Of a stretch of 64,000 nucleotides of DNA, positions 43,429 to 54,357 are shown piece after piece (position 1 is the stretch's first letter; each line of letters opens with the position of its first letter). Under the pieces are notes generated by a model. That model worked only from the letters and a program-made list of their open reading frames with translations. It ran no database searches and was not told the origin of the DNA. Origin of the DNA: Mycolicibacterium iranicum (GTDB lineage Bacteria > Actinomycetota > Actinomycetes > Mycobacteriales > Mycobacteriaceae); the NCBI RefSeq assembly GCF_002101705.1, contig NZ_LQPC01000052.1, forward strand, positions 24,109-88,108. The letters run 5' to 3'. The translations under genes and the position numbers were made by a program.

Positions 43429-43468
43429 CCCTTGACCGCGGCGCGACCCGCCCGGCCGCGTCGTCACC

Positions 43469-44296
43469 CTATTCGCGGTCGCCGATCAACGTCGCCACGT
43501 GATCGTCGACGTAGGTGGACAGTTCACGCGGCGGCCGCTGGTAGTCGCCGCTGAGCACCGGGCGCTTGGGCAACTTCACCTTCGGGATGTCGACGTCGTA
43601 GTAGTCGATCGTCGACAGCAGGTGAGCGATCATGTTGAGCCGGGCATGCTTCTTGATCTCGGATTCCACGACGTACCAGGGGCTCAACGGGGTGTCGGTG
43701 TGCACCATCATCTGATCCTTGGCGCGGGAGTAATCCTCCCACCGGTACACCGACTCCAGATCCATCGGCGACAGTTTCCACCGTCGCACCGGATCGTTGA
43801 GTCTGGACTTGAAGCGGCGCAGCTGCTCGTCATCGGACACCGAGAACCAGTACTTGCGCAGAATCACGCCGTCTTCGATCAGCATCTGCTCGAAAATCGG
43901 TGTCTGGCGCAGGAACAACGCATGCTCGGCCGGGGTGCAGAACCCCATCACCTTCTCCACCCCTGCGCGGTTGTACCAGGACCGGTCGAACAGCACGATC
44001 TCGCCCTTGGCGGGCAGGTGGGCGATGTAGCGCTGGAAATACCATTGCCCGCGTTCACGATCCGACGGAGCCGGCAGCGCCGCGATCGTGGCGATGCGGG
44101 GGCTCAGATACTCGGTGATCCGCTTGATCGCGCCGCCCTTACCCGCCGCGTCGCGGCCTTCGAAGACGATGACGACGCGGGAACCGGTAGCCTTCACCCA
44201 CTCCTGAAGCTTCACCAATTCCGTTTGGAGCCGGAACAATTCGGCTTCATAGACGTCGTCGGGCAGCTTGTTCCTGCCCGACTTCTTCTTCGCCAC
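43469..44296 (-). CDS. ppk2: Polyphosphate kinase 2
   Basis: A 275-aa PPK2-family kinase that uses inorganic polyphosphate to make nucleoside triphosphates or the reverse. Walker A EGRDAAGKGG, the Walker B/lid region VLFDRSWYNRAGVE and the RRWKLSPMDLES motif are complete, so it is a one-domain class I-type enzyme. GTG start at 44296. Its start codon directly abuts the stop of the BCCT transporter, so the two are read from one mRNA. Rv3232c equivalent and right border of the aromatic island. Confidence 0.93.
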   Translation of the reverse strand: MAKKKSGRNKLPDDVYEAELFRLQTELVKLQEWVKATGSRVVIVFEGRDAAGKGGAIKRITEYLSPRIATIAALPAPSDRERGQWYFQRYIAHLPAKGEIVLFDRSWYNRAGVEKVMGFCTPAEHALFLRQTPIFEQMLIEDGVILRKYWFSVSDDEQLRRFKSRLNDPVRRWKLSPMDLESVYRWEDYSRAKDQMMVHTDTPLSPWYVVESEIKKHARLNMIAHLLSTIDYYDVDIPKVKLPKRPVLSGDYQRPPRELSTYVDDHVATLIGDRE

Positions 44297-46027
44297 CTAC
44301 CGGGCCTTGTCGCCGTCGCAGTTGGGATCCTTCTCCACAGAGATGATGAAGTCGTCGCCGTGCTGGGTGACACCGGAGATCACCGCGCTGTTGACAGCCT
44401 CAGCCGCATACTCACGACGCACGATCTTCGGGTCGTGGCGCAGATCTTTGACCAGAGACACTGCGAGACCGACCATGACGAGCAGGAACGGCAGTGCGGC
44501 GATGATCGTGATGGTCTGAAGACCGGTGAGAGCGTCCTCACCACCGACAAGCAGCATCACCGCGGCCACCGCCCCGGTCGCGACGCCCCAGAACACGACG
44601 GTGCCGCGGCTGGGATGGATGGTGCCCTTCTGCGACAGCGACCCCATGACGATCGACGCGGCGTCAGCCCCGGAGACGAAGAAGATCGCCACCAACACCA
44701 TCACGATGATGCTGGCGATGGTCGCGATCGGATACTGATCGAGCAGGGTGAACAGCTGCTCCTCCACACCGCCCTCGCCGGCCAGATCGGTGCCGCTTTG
44801 TTGCACGTTGATCGCCGCGCCGCCGAAGATGGCGAACCAGACCAGCGAGACGACGCTGGGAACCAACAGCACGCCCCCGACGAACTGCCGGATGGTGCGT
44901 CCCCGCGAGATCCGGGCGATGAACATCCCCACGAACGGGGTCCACGACACCCACCACGCCCAGTAGAAGATCGTCCAGGACTGCAGCCAGGCGTTGACGT
45001 CGGCGCCCTCGGCGCCGGTGCGCGCCGACATCATGTTCAAGTCGGCGAAGTAGCTACCCAACGATGTCGGCAGCAGGTTCAGGATGAAAACCGTTGGGCC
45101 GACCACGAACACGAACAGGGCCAGCAGCAGGGCCAGCACCATGTTGATGTTGGACAGCCACTGGATGCCGCGCGCGATGCCCGATACCGCCGACACGACG
45201 AAGCACACGGTCAGCACCGCGATGATGACGACCAGGATCGCGTTGCCGGTCTCACCGATGCCGGCGACGATCTGCAGACCGCTGCGGATCTGCAGGGCGC
45301 CGAGGCCGAGCGAGGCGGCCGACCCGAACAAGGTGGCGAAGATCGCCAGCATGTCGATCACCTTGCCCCACGGGCCACTGGCTCGTGATCCGAGCAGAGG
45401 CTCGAACGCCGCGCTGATCAGCTGCAGGCGGCCCTTGCGGTAGACACCGTAGGCGATGGCCAGGCCGACGACGGCGTAGATGGCCCACGGATGAAGGGTC
45501 CAGTGGAACAGCGTCGTGGCCATGGCGTTCTGGACGGCCTCGGGGTTGCCTTCGGCGCCCGTTCCCGGTGGCGGCGTCGCGAAATGCGCCAACGGTTCTG
45601 CGACACCGAAGAACATCAACCCGATGCCCATGCCTGCGCTGAACATCATCGCTACCCACGACACGCCGTTGAACTCCGGCTCTTCGTCGTCACGGCCGAG
45701 CGGGATGGTGCCGTAGCGGCCGAGCGCCAGGTACAGGACGAAGACGACGAAACCGGTGCTGGTGAGTGCAAACAACCAGCCGGTGTTGTCCATCACCCAC
45801 GTCAGCGCGGTGCTCGATGCGCTGGCCAAGGTGTCGGTGCTCAAGAACCCCCACACCAAGAACGCCGCAGCGAGAACCGAGGTGACGCCGAACACCACCC
45901 AGTCGATGCCCCGCGAGCGCGAGATCTCGTGCTCGACCACGGGTACGTCCAACACCGGATGCAGCATCGGTTCCTCGGCGTCGGACGCGGGGACCGCGGT
46001 GATTTCGCGGTCGGAAATGTCAGCCAT
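44297..46027 (-). CDS. BCCT-family betaine/choline/carnitine transporter
   Basis: A 576-aa secondary transporter with twelve hydrophobic helices. The substrate box WTIFYWAWWVSWTPFVGMFIARISRGR and the glycine-rich GMGIGLMFFGVAEP are the family signature. It imports quaternary ammonium osmolytes with sodium or protons. The C-terminal tail ends in an acidic/basic mix, not the typical osmosensing Arg-rich segment. Absent from the M. tuberculosis order at this place. The stop (44297) touches the ppk2 start with no gap, a coupling of osmolyte uptake with polyphosphate metabolism that may be incidental. Confidence 0.92.
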   Translation of the reverse strand: MADISDREITAVPASDAEEPMLHPVLDVPVVEHEISRSRGIDWVVFGVTSVLAAAFLVWGFLSTDTLASASSTALTWVMDNTGWLFALTSTGFVVFVLYLALGRYGTIPLGRDDEEPEFNGVSWVAMMFSAGMGIGLMFFGVAEPLAHFATPPPGTGAEGNPEAVQNAMATTLFHWTLHPWAIYAVVGLAIAYGVYRKGRLQLISAAFEPLLGSRASGPWGKVIDMLAIFATLFGSAASLGLGALQIRSGLQIVAGIGETGNAILVVIIAVLTVCFVVSAVSGIARGIQWLSNINMVLALLLALFVFVVGPTVFILNLLPTSLGSYFADLNMMSARTGAEGADVNAWLQSWTIFYWAWWVSWTPFVGMFIARISRGRTIRQFVGGVLLVPSVVSLVWFAIFGGAAINVQQSGTDLAGEGGVEEQLFTLLDQYPIATIASIIVMVLVAIFFVSGADAASIVMGSLSQKGTIHPSRGTVVFWGVATGAVAAVMLLVGGEDALTGLQTITIIAALPFLLVMVGLAVSLVKDLRHDPKIVRREYAAEAVNSAVISGVTQHGDDFIISVEKDPNCDGDKAR

Positions 46028-46085
46028 TCAAGTCATTCGACGCCTGTTGCGGGCACCCGTCAAATCACATAGCGTCACAAACCGG

Positions 46086-47495
46086 TCACTGTGCGGCTTC
46101 TACCAGTTCATCGAGCGCTTCGCGCAGCAAGCTCGGCAGCATCTCCACGTCGCTCATCGCGTCGCGGTCGGCGTTGATCCCGAAGTAGAGCATGCCGTTG
46201 TAGGACGTGACACCGATCGCCAGCGTCTGGTTGTGCAGCAGCGGCGGCACGGCATAAGTCTCCAGCAGCTTGGTGCCCGCGATGTACATCTGACTCTGGG
46301 CGCCGGGCACATTGGTAATCAGCAGATTGAACTGCCGCGCCGAGAAACTGGTGGCGACACGAATTCCCATCGCGTGCAACGTCGGTGGCGCAAAACCTGA
46401 CAGCGTGACGATGGTGCGGGCGTCAACCAGGCTGGTCGCCGTCGGATGCGTTTCGGTGGCGTGCGATATCTGCGACAACCGGACGACGGCGTTGGCCTCG
46501 CCGACAGGAAGGTCAACCAGGAACGGCGCCACCTCGCTGATGGCCTGGCCCGGACCCGACGAGTCGATCTCGGCATCCGGATACACCGACATCGGCGCCA
46601 TCGCCCGCACCGTGGTTGTCGAGGTCACCGGTTCCCCGCGGGAGAGCAGCCAATTGCGCAGCGCGCCGGCCACCATCGCAAGCACGACGTCGTTGATGTC
46701 ACAGTCGTAGCGGGCGCGCACGAGACGGAACTCGTCGAGGCTGCCGGAGGCCACGGAAAACCGCCGGTTGCGTGAGACGGTCGTGTTCAGCGGACTGCTC
46801 GGGGCGGTGCCACGAGCGACGGTGCGGGCCACATCCGCGACGCGCCGGCCGAGATCGACGATCTGAGCGGTACTGGTCACGGTCTCTGTGACGGCATGGC
46901 GAAGCACGGAGGCCTGCGCGGTCGGCCGCATGATCCATTCACCGAGCGCGCCCATCAGCAGCTGCCGGTCGCTGGGCTCACGGCCAGGAATCCAGATGTC
47001 CTCGCCGAACTCGGGCGGCTTCTGCGTGCGGTCGGCGATGACGTGGCCGATCTCCAGCGCCGTCATGCCGTTGACGAGCGCCTGATGGGACTTGGTGTAG
47101 ATCGCGACGCGGTTTTTCGCGAGCCCCTCGACGAGGTACATCTCCCACAGCGGACGGGTCTTGTCGAGGGGGCGCGAGCCCAGCCGGGCGATGAGGTCGT
47201 GCAGCTGGATGTCGCTGCCCGGGGACGGCAACGCCGAGCGCCTGACGTGATAGGTGATGTCGAAATCACGGTCGTCGACCCACACGGGTCGGGCGAGGCC
47301 CAGCGTGACTTCCCTTACCTTCTGCCGGTACCGCGGAATCTGCGGGAGGCGCTGCTCGACGGTGGCCAGGAGCGTCTCGTAGCTCAGCCCGTTGCGCGGT
47401 TTGCGCAGAATCTGCAGCGAGCCGACGTACATCGGCGTCGACGAGTTCTCCAGCCGGTAGAAGGATGCGTCCGACGCCGACAATCTGGTCACCAT
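46086..47495 (-). CDS. Wax ester synthase/diacylglycerol acyltransferase-family protein with altered active site
   Basis: A 469-aa WS/DGAT fold protein. The acyltransferase motif HHxxxDG reads HQALVNG here, so the second His (the general base) and the Asp are both replaced; the structural motifs PLWEMYLVEGL and later NVPGAQSQMY are kept. Corresponds to the Rv3233c/Rv3234c pair, which M. tuberculosis carries as two genes (tgs3), whereas it is one gene here. Triacylglycerol synthesis is doubtful unless the noncanonical motif is functional. ATG at 47495. Confidence 0.88.
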   Translation of the reverse strand: MVTRLSASDASFYRLENSSTPMYVGSLQILRKPRNGLSYETLLATVEQRLPQIPRYRQKVREVTLGLARPVWVDDRDFDITYHVRRSALPSPGSDIQLHDLIARLGSRPLDKTRPLWEMYLVEGLAKNRVAIYTKSHQALVNGMTALEIGHVIADRTQKPPEFGEDIWIPGREPSDRQLLMGALGEWIMRPTAQASVLRHAVTETVTSTAQIVDLGRRVADVARTVARGTAPSSPLNTTVSRNRRFSVASGSLDEFRLVRARYDCDINDVVLAMVAGALRNWLLSRGEPVTSTTTVRAMAPMSVYPDAEIDSSGPGQAISEVAPFLVDLPVGEANAVVRLSQISHATETHPTATSLVDARTIVTLSGFAPPTLHAMGIRVATSFSARQFNLLITNVPGAQSQMYIAGTKLLETYAVPPLLHNQTLAIGVTSYNGMLYFGINADRDAMSDVEMLPSLLREALDELVEAAQ

Positions 47496-47662
47496 GCGCG
47501 GCGCAGCCTCCCTCGCTCCGTCAACGATCGTCAGACCCTGACACGTTATCCGCAGGTTCTGAGCCTGCGCAGAATGGGTGATCTTCAGCCCCTGATATGC
47601 GTGCGATCATTGGAGGGCCTGCCACTCTCCAGCAGCTGTCCGTCAAACGCTGGAGAACGCTC

Positions 47663-48160
47663 ATGCCCACAATCCCTGCCTCATCTGCTTGGGTGACCTC
47701 GCCGGTCATCGACTGCGAACCGGTTCCCCAGCCCTTCCCGTCGGCACCGTGTCCAACCCCGTCCGGCGCAGCGCTGCATCGTCCCTCAGCACGCTCCCTG
47801 CCGTCCCCACGGCCGACCCAACGCGAGGTCCCGCCACCGCGATCCGCAGTCACCTTCGCCGAAACCGCACTGCGCCAGGTGATCGAGGTGATCGATCGAC
47901 GCAGGCCCATCGCTCAGCTGCGTCCGCTGATGACGCCGTTGCTCATCGACTGCGTCATTGCCCGCTCCGGGGCGCCTCGCGCGGGCAGCGCCACGTTGCG
48001 CCGCGTCAGGGTCCGCTCGGCAGGTACGGGCAACCCCGACGAGGTGAGCGCTGCAGAGGTGTTCGCCTCGTTCACCCGAAGCGGTCGCGTACACGCCATC
48101 GCGGGCCGCATCGAACGCTATCGGGACGGCTGGCGGCTGGTGGCGCTGCAGATCGGCTGA
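47663..48160 (+). CDS. Rv3235-family protein
   Basis: A 165-aa protein with a Pro-rich, disordered first half (residues 15-75) and a conserved C-terminal domain of about 90 residues (FAETALRQVIEVIDRRRPIAQL through IAGRIERYRDGWRLVALQIG). The ATG at 47663 is preferred because GGAGA precedes it by six bases; an ATG at 47597 lacks a ribosome binding site. In other actinobacteria such proteins sit beside secA, as here; function unknown. Convergent with secA1, one base apart. Confidence 0.8.
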   Translation: MPTIPASSAWVTSPVIDCEPVPQPFPSAPCPTPSGAALHRPSARSLPSPRPTQREVPPPRSAVTFAETALRQVIEVIDRRRPIAQLRPLMTPLLIDCVIARSGAPRAGSATLRRVRVRSAGTGNPDEVSAAEVFASFTRSGRVHAIAGRIERYRDGWRLVALQIG

Positions 48161-48161
48161 G

Positions 48162-50954
<2,793 letters not shown>

Positions 50955-51073
50955 GCTGATAACCCTTTTTCTTCGTCTGAACTCCATCGGATACGGCATC
51001 GCGACAGACCGACACCATCGTAGGCGACGCGCCGAAAGCGAAGCCTGTGCATCGGGCCGTGCCCGCACAGCAA

Positions 51074-51105
51074 GAATCCCCCGGAACCGTGTTCACGAGG
51101 GATTC
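51074..51105 (-). terminator. Possible terminator after hpf
   Basis: GAATCCC (51074-51080) and GGGATTC (51099-51105) form a 7-bp stem with an 18-base loop in the gap between the hpf stop and the secA1 start. The stem is short for a mycobacterial terminator, so partial read-through into secA1 is possible. Confidence 0.4.
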
Positions 51106-51121
51106 CTGCCCAATCAAGTGT

Positions 51122-51805
51122 TCAGGCGAGCTTGATCAACCCGTAGTCGTAGGCGTGCCTGCGATAGACCACGCAGGGTCGGTCGGACTCCTTGTCATGA
51201 AAGAGGAAGAAGTCGTGACCGACGAGTTCCATTTCGTAGAGGGCGTCGTCGACCGTCATCGGCTCGGCGGGGTGCTCCTTGACGCGCACGATGCGGCCGG
51301 GCTCATGGTCCTCGACGGCGGCCTCGGGAGGGGCCGCAGCTTCCTTGAGCGGCGCGAAAGCCGCTTCCAGCCGATCCAATGCTGTCGCTTCGTGCAGCGA
51401 GACGGGCGTCTTGTCGCCGTAGTGGATCTTCCGGCGGTCCTTGCTCTTACGCAGCCTGGCTTCGAGTTTGCTCACCGCACCTTCGAATGCGCCGTAGAAG
51501 CTGTCGGCGCACGCCTCTCCGCGCACGACGGGCCCGCGCCCCCTGGCGGTGATCTCGACATGCTGACAGTTCTTGCGCTGGCGGCGGTTCTTCTCGTGGT
51601 CGAGTTCGACGTCGAAGAGGTAGATCGAGCGGTCGAAACGTTCCAGCCGGGACAGTTTCTCGGCAACGTACACCCGGAAATGGTCGGGGACTTCGACGTT
51701 GCGGCCTTTGACCACGACCTCGGCGTTGGGCTGGTCTGAAACGTCGCTCGTGCTTTCGGAATCCATGACCATCGTGCTGTCGGACCTAACGGAATGACTT
51801 GACAT
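51122..51805 (-). CDS. hpf: Long-form ribosome hibernation promoting factor
   Basis: A 227-aa ribosome-associated factor with an N-terminal HPF/RaiA domain (VVVKGRNVEVPDHFRVYVAEKL, IYLFDVELDHEKN) and a C-terminal dimerisation domain (EPMTVDDALYEMELVGHDFFLFHD, VVYRRHAYDYGLIKL). It joins 70S ribosomes into 100S dimers in stationary phase. Rv3241c equivalent. ATG at 51805 is used; later in-frame ATGs at 51772 and 51766 cannot be excluded because no clear ribosome binding site decides. The 289-bp upstream region 51806-52094 contains the 15-bp palindrome CGTGAAGTGTTCACG (51970-51984). Confidence 0.93.
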   Translation of the reverse strand: MSSHSVRSDSTMVMDSESTSDVSDQPNAEVVVKGRNVEVPDHFRVYVAEKLSRLERFDRSIYLFDVELDHEKNRRQRKNCQHVEITARGRGPVVRGEACADSFYGAFEGAVSKLEARLRKSKDRRKIHYGDKTPVSLHEATALDRLEAAFAPLKEAAAPPEAAVEDHEPGRIVRVKEHPAEPMTVDDALYEMELVGHDFFLFHDKESDRPCVVYRRHAYDYGLIKLA

Positions 51806-52094
51806 ACTTGGCAACTCGATTCTCTTTCGCATTCGCACGCAGTCGCGTGCCGGCCGGGAAGAAATCGCGCCGACGGGGCATAGATGATCGCGCCACTCGC
51901 CGGAGCAAGGTGTCGACTGATCACCTCCTACCGCTGACGCGATACCGGCGCTGTCGTTCTGAGCGCCGCCGTGAAGTGTTCACGGATGATTGGTGCCGAC
52001 GGTAGTCGCTGTTCACCTACCGTGCCACTAAATCAGCCGACCTGTTTTCAGTTCTTCATGCGCGATTGATGTCGGGGTAATACCGACTCGACTC

Positions 52095-52724
52095 TCAGGC
52101 GTTCGCCAGCGTCAAGACCGCGACGACGTCGGCGCCCGCGGTTTGCAGGACACGGACGGACTCGGTGGCGGTGGCGCCGGTCGTCACGACGTCGTCGACC
52201 ACGACAACGGCGCCGCTGACCGCTGTGACAAGCCGGACGCGACCGGCGACGTTGCGTTGTCGCGCAGCGCTCGACAACCCGACGGAGTCGCGGGTGAAGG
52301 CCCTGTAGCGCAGGGCCGGCGCGACGGCGACGCCCTGACCGGCGGCGGCTTTCGCGATTCGGGTGACGGGGTCCCCGCCGCGGCGCCGGGCTGCCGAGCG
52401 GCGGGTGGGCGCGGGAACGAGCGTCAGTGGCAGCTGAAGAACACCCCAGGCCAGCAGGTGGTCCATCGCGTCATGCAGCGCCGCGGCGAGCGGGCCCTGG
52501 AGGTCGGTGCGGCCGTGCTCCTTGAGCGCGACGATGGCCCGGCGACGCGCGCCCGCGTAGCGCCCGAGGGACAGCACCGGCACGCCGGGATCAAGGCGTG
52601 GCGTGATGAGGTGAGGTTCGTCGTCACGGACGGCGAGGTCTTTCGCGCATTCGGCACACCAGGCGGTCGCGGCGGCATCGCAGCCGCCGCACTGCAGCGG
52701 AAGGACCAGATCGAGCACGGGCAC
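52095..52724 (-). CDS. ComF-family phosphoribosyltransferase-like protein
   Basis: A 209-aa protein with an N-terminal zinc ribbon (CGGCDAAATAWCAEC) and a C-terminal PRTase domain with the PRPP loop VVVVDDVVTTGAT. ComF proteins help natural transformation in other bacteria; in mycobacteria the role is unproven. GTG at 52724 (VPVLDLVLPL) is chosen because the open frame upstream runs through the dispersed repeat at 52761-52785, which would otherwise encode NAIPRG-type residues; a GTG two codons later is also possible. Rv3242c equivalent. Confidence 0.85.
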   Translation of the reverse strand: MPVLDLVLPLQCGGCDAAATAWCAECAKDLAVRDDEPHLITPRLDPGVPVLSLGRYAGARRRAIVALKEHGRTDLQGPLAAALHDAMDHLLAWGVLQLPLTLVPAPTRRSAARRRGGDPVTRIAKAAAGQGVAVAPALRYRAFTRDSVGLSSAARQRNVAGRVRLVTAVSGAVVVVDDVVTTGATATESVRVLQTAGADVVAVLTLANA

Positions 52725-52760
52725 AGTCTCGGGCCAGCGTCCGACAACTCCCGCCTGCCC

Positions 52761-52785
52761 CCGCGGAATAGCATTCCTGGCTGTG
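52761..52785 (-). repeat. Dispersed 25-bp repeat, copy C (inverted)
   Basis: CCGCGGAATAGCATTCC followed by TGGCTGTG, the exact reverse complement of the 25 bases at 6749-6773. It sits at the left edge of the low-GC secretion-like cassette and overlaps the 5' region of comF. Confidence 0.85.
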
Positions 52786-52902
52786 CATAATGGGCGATTC
52801 ACAACCATGGTTTCTCACTGAGCGGGCGTGGAAATCGGTGCGCTCCCGCCTAGCAGACCTGCGGTAGCCTCGATTTCAAGTTGCGGCCGGAAGGGAATCT
52901 AA

Positions 52903-53625
52903 ATGGGAAACCCACCTCCATTGCGCGTTGATACAACAGCTCTGAGTTGGGATCCGGCGGTTGTCGCTGTCCCGCCCGTGCCCGCCATCCCTCCCGGCGG
53001 CGACCCCATGAGCCTGATGATCTCGGCCATCATGCCGGAACTGCCGGCTCCGTTGAACGCTGCAGTTGCGGCGACGCACGCGCGCGAGGAGCGGTTCGCG
53101 GCGAACCTTGCCACGACTCGCGCCGCTTACGAGACCACCGATCAAGCAAACCAGCAGCAGATAAGCACGGTCGCCGATACGCAGATCGCCCCGACAGCGG
53201 CCGCAGCCGGCACTGGATCCGGCGCTGGCGGCGGGCAATTTGGTCAAATAATGGGCACTGCAATGCAGGTGGCCGGCCAAGCCGCGCAGGCGCCAGCCCA
53301 GGTTCTGGGAATGGTCGCCCAAGCGCCCCAAGCTGTCATGCAAGCTGGCCAGGGAGCGGTGCAGCAGATCAGTCAGATGACAGGTCAATTCGGCAAGCCA
53401 GAGAACGGCGAGGCTTCCGGTGGTTCAAACGGCCAAGTGCCTGAGCATCCCACACCGGATCGAGATTTGGGCGAGCAGACGCCAGTCGAAAACGAAGGCG
53501 AGTCTCAAACGGACGACAAAGAGTCTGATAGCGCTGCCGCAGGCACCGATGCTTCGGAGCGCGCGCCGGACATCCTGGCTAACAAACCGTCGCCGCCCGG
53601 GAGGACCGATCCTGTTGATCTCTAG
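52903..53625 (+). CDS. PE/EspC-like protein with a type VII secretion signal
   Basis: A 240-aa protein starting with ATG at 52903 (RBS AAGGGA). The first 95 residues are mostly helical; Tyr76-Glu-Thr-Thr-Asp80 matches the YxxxD/E secretion signal that follows the helical hairpin in type VII substrates, and LRVDTTAL at the N-terminus resembles EspC/DUF2580 proteins. Residues 100-165 are Ala/Gly/Gln-rich (QVAGQAAQAPAQVLGM repeats) and 165-240 are acidic and disordered. No signal peptide or membrane segment. The assignment is by pattern, not by a recognised orthologue. Confidence 0.6.
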   Translation: MGNPPPLRVDTTALSWDPAVVAVPPVPAIPPGGDPMSLMISAIMPELPAPLNAAVAATHAREERFAANLATTRAAYETTDQANQQQISTVADTQIAPTAAAAGTGSGAGGGQFGQIMGTAMQVAGQAAQAPAQVLGMVAQAPQAVMQAGQGAVQQISQMTGQFGKPENGEASGGSNGQVPEHPTPDRDLGEQTPVENEGESQTDDKESDSAAAGTDASERAPDILANKPSPPGRTDPVDL

Positions 53626-53628
53626 CCG

Positions 53629-54357
53629 TCAAAGTTTTTGATTTTCAACGACTTCTGGCGCCTGGAACAGTTCATCCCCTCGAAGGTCCACTCCTACGTG
53701 CTCTGCCAACGAATAGAGAATTCGATATAAGCGTCTGTGCGTTACGAGTTCGAGTTCGAACATCGCGCGAACGTATGGATTGAATTCTGCAGAGCCTGCC
53801 GCCCCTCCGGCACCGTCAAGCTGCTTACGAAGCGGATTGCGGCGCATCTCTGCCGACATTGCAGCAAGGACTGCGAGCTTGACGTTGTAATCCCAGCCGT
53901 TGCCGCAGCACTCGGGGAGCGGCGCAAAGCGGCGGTCACGCACGTTCGCAGCTGTAGCTTCGATCGACGATACGACTTCAGAAATGAGGCAGATATCGAT
54001 GTCGCCGGCCGCACGCAATGTGTCTATGCAGCGCTCATGCAACTGTTCTTGAGCAACGAGAAGATCTAGGACCTCGGTCGTCAACCACTGCGCGACACGG
54101 TTGTCTCCCATGTCGGTTAGCCGGTTAATCGCCGCCGCAACTTCAGCGACGACGGATTTGGCTGAGGCACAGAACACGCGCGGGTCGGCAAGATGCTCGA
54201 ATCGGCTAATCACCTCACGCGTCCCTGCGGCTATCGCCGACCGATACGCATCGTCATCCACAGCGGTCAGGAGCATCAAGTCGAGGTCAAGGAAGATCTC
54301 GGGTAGCAACGGTGTGGGCGAATAGACGAGGTTGTCGTCCTCGGCAGCGGCCGTCAT
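53629..54357 (-). CDS. Uncharacterised helical protein of the secretion-like cassette
   Basis: A 242-aa soluble, largely alpha-helical and acidic protein that I do not recognise. Features: a hydrophobic N-terminal stretch (LLPEIFLDLDLMLLTAV), several Cys including Cys-Cys in PECCGNGWDYN, and a C-terminal RLYRILYSLAEHVGVDLRGD helix. It has no membrane span and no catalytic motif. Its ATG (54357) overlaps the stop of the PPE-like gene upstream. By position it may be a chaperone or partner of the PPE-like protein, comparable to EspG or EspL-type helpers, but there is no sequence support for that. Confidence 0.55.
   Translation of the reverse strand: MTAAAEDDNLVYSPTPLLPEIFLDLDLMLLTAVDDDAYRSAIAAGTREVISRFEHLADPRVFCASAKSVVAEVAAAINRLTDMGDNRVAQWLTTEVLDLLVAQEQLHERCIDTLRAAGDIDICLISEVVSSIEATAANVRDRRFAPLPECCGNGWDYNVKLAVLAAMSAEMRRNPLRKQLDGAGGAAGSAEFNPYVRAMFELELVTHRRLYRILYSLAEHVGVDLRGDELFQAPEVVENQKL

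Noticed and set aside
43499..45388. 629-codon plus-strand open frame with His/Asp/Gln-rich translation
   Set aside because: Antisense to ppk2 and the BCCT transporter; the composition is a typical GC-shadow pattern.
52725..52808. N-terminal extension of ComF (MVVNRPLCTARN)
   Set aside because: The extension is translated from the dispersed repeat and is unlike the family N-terminus.
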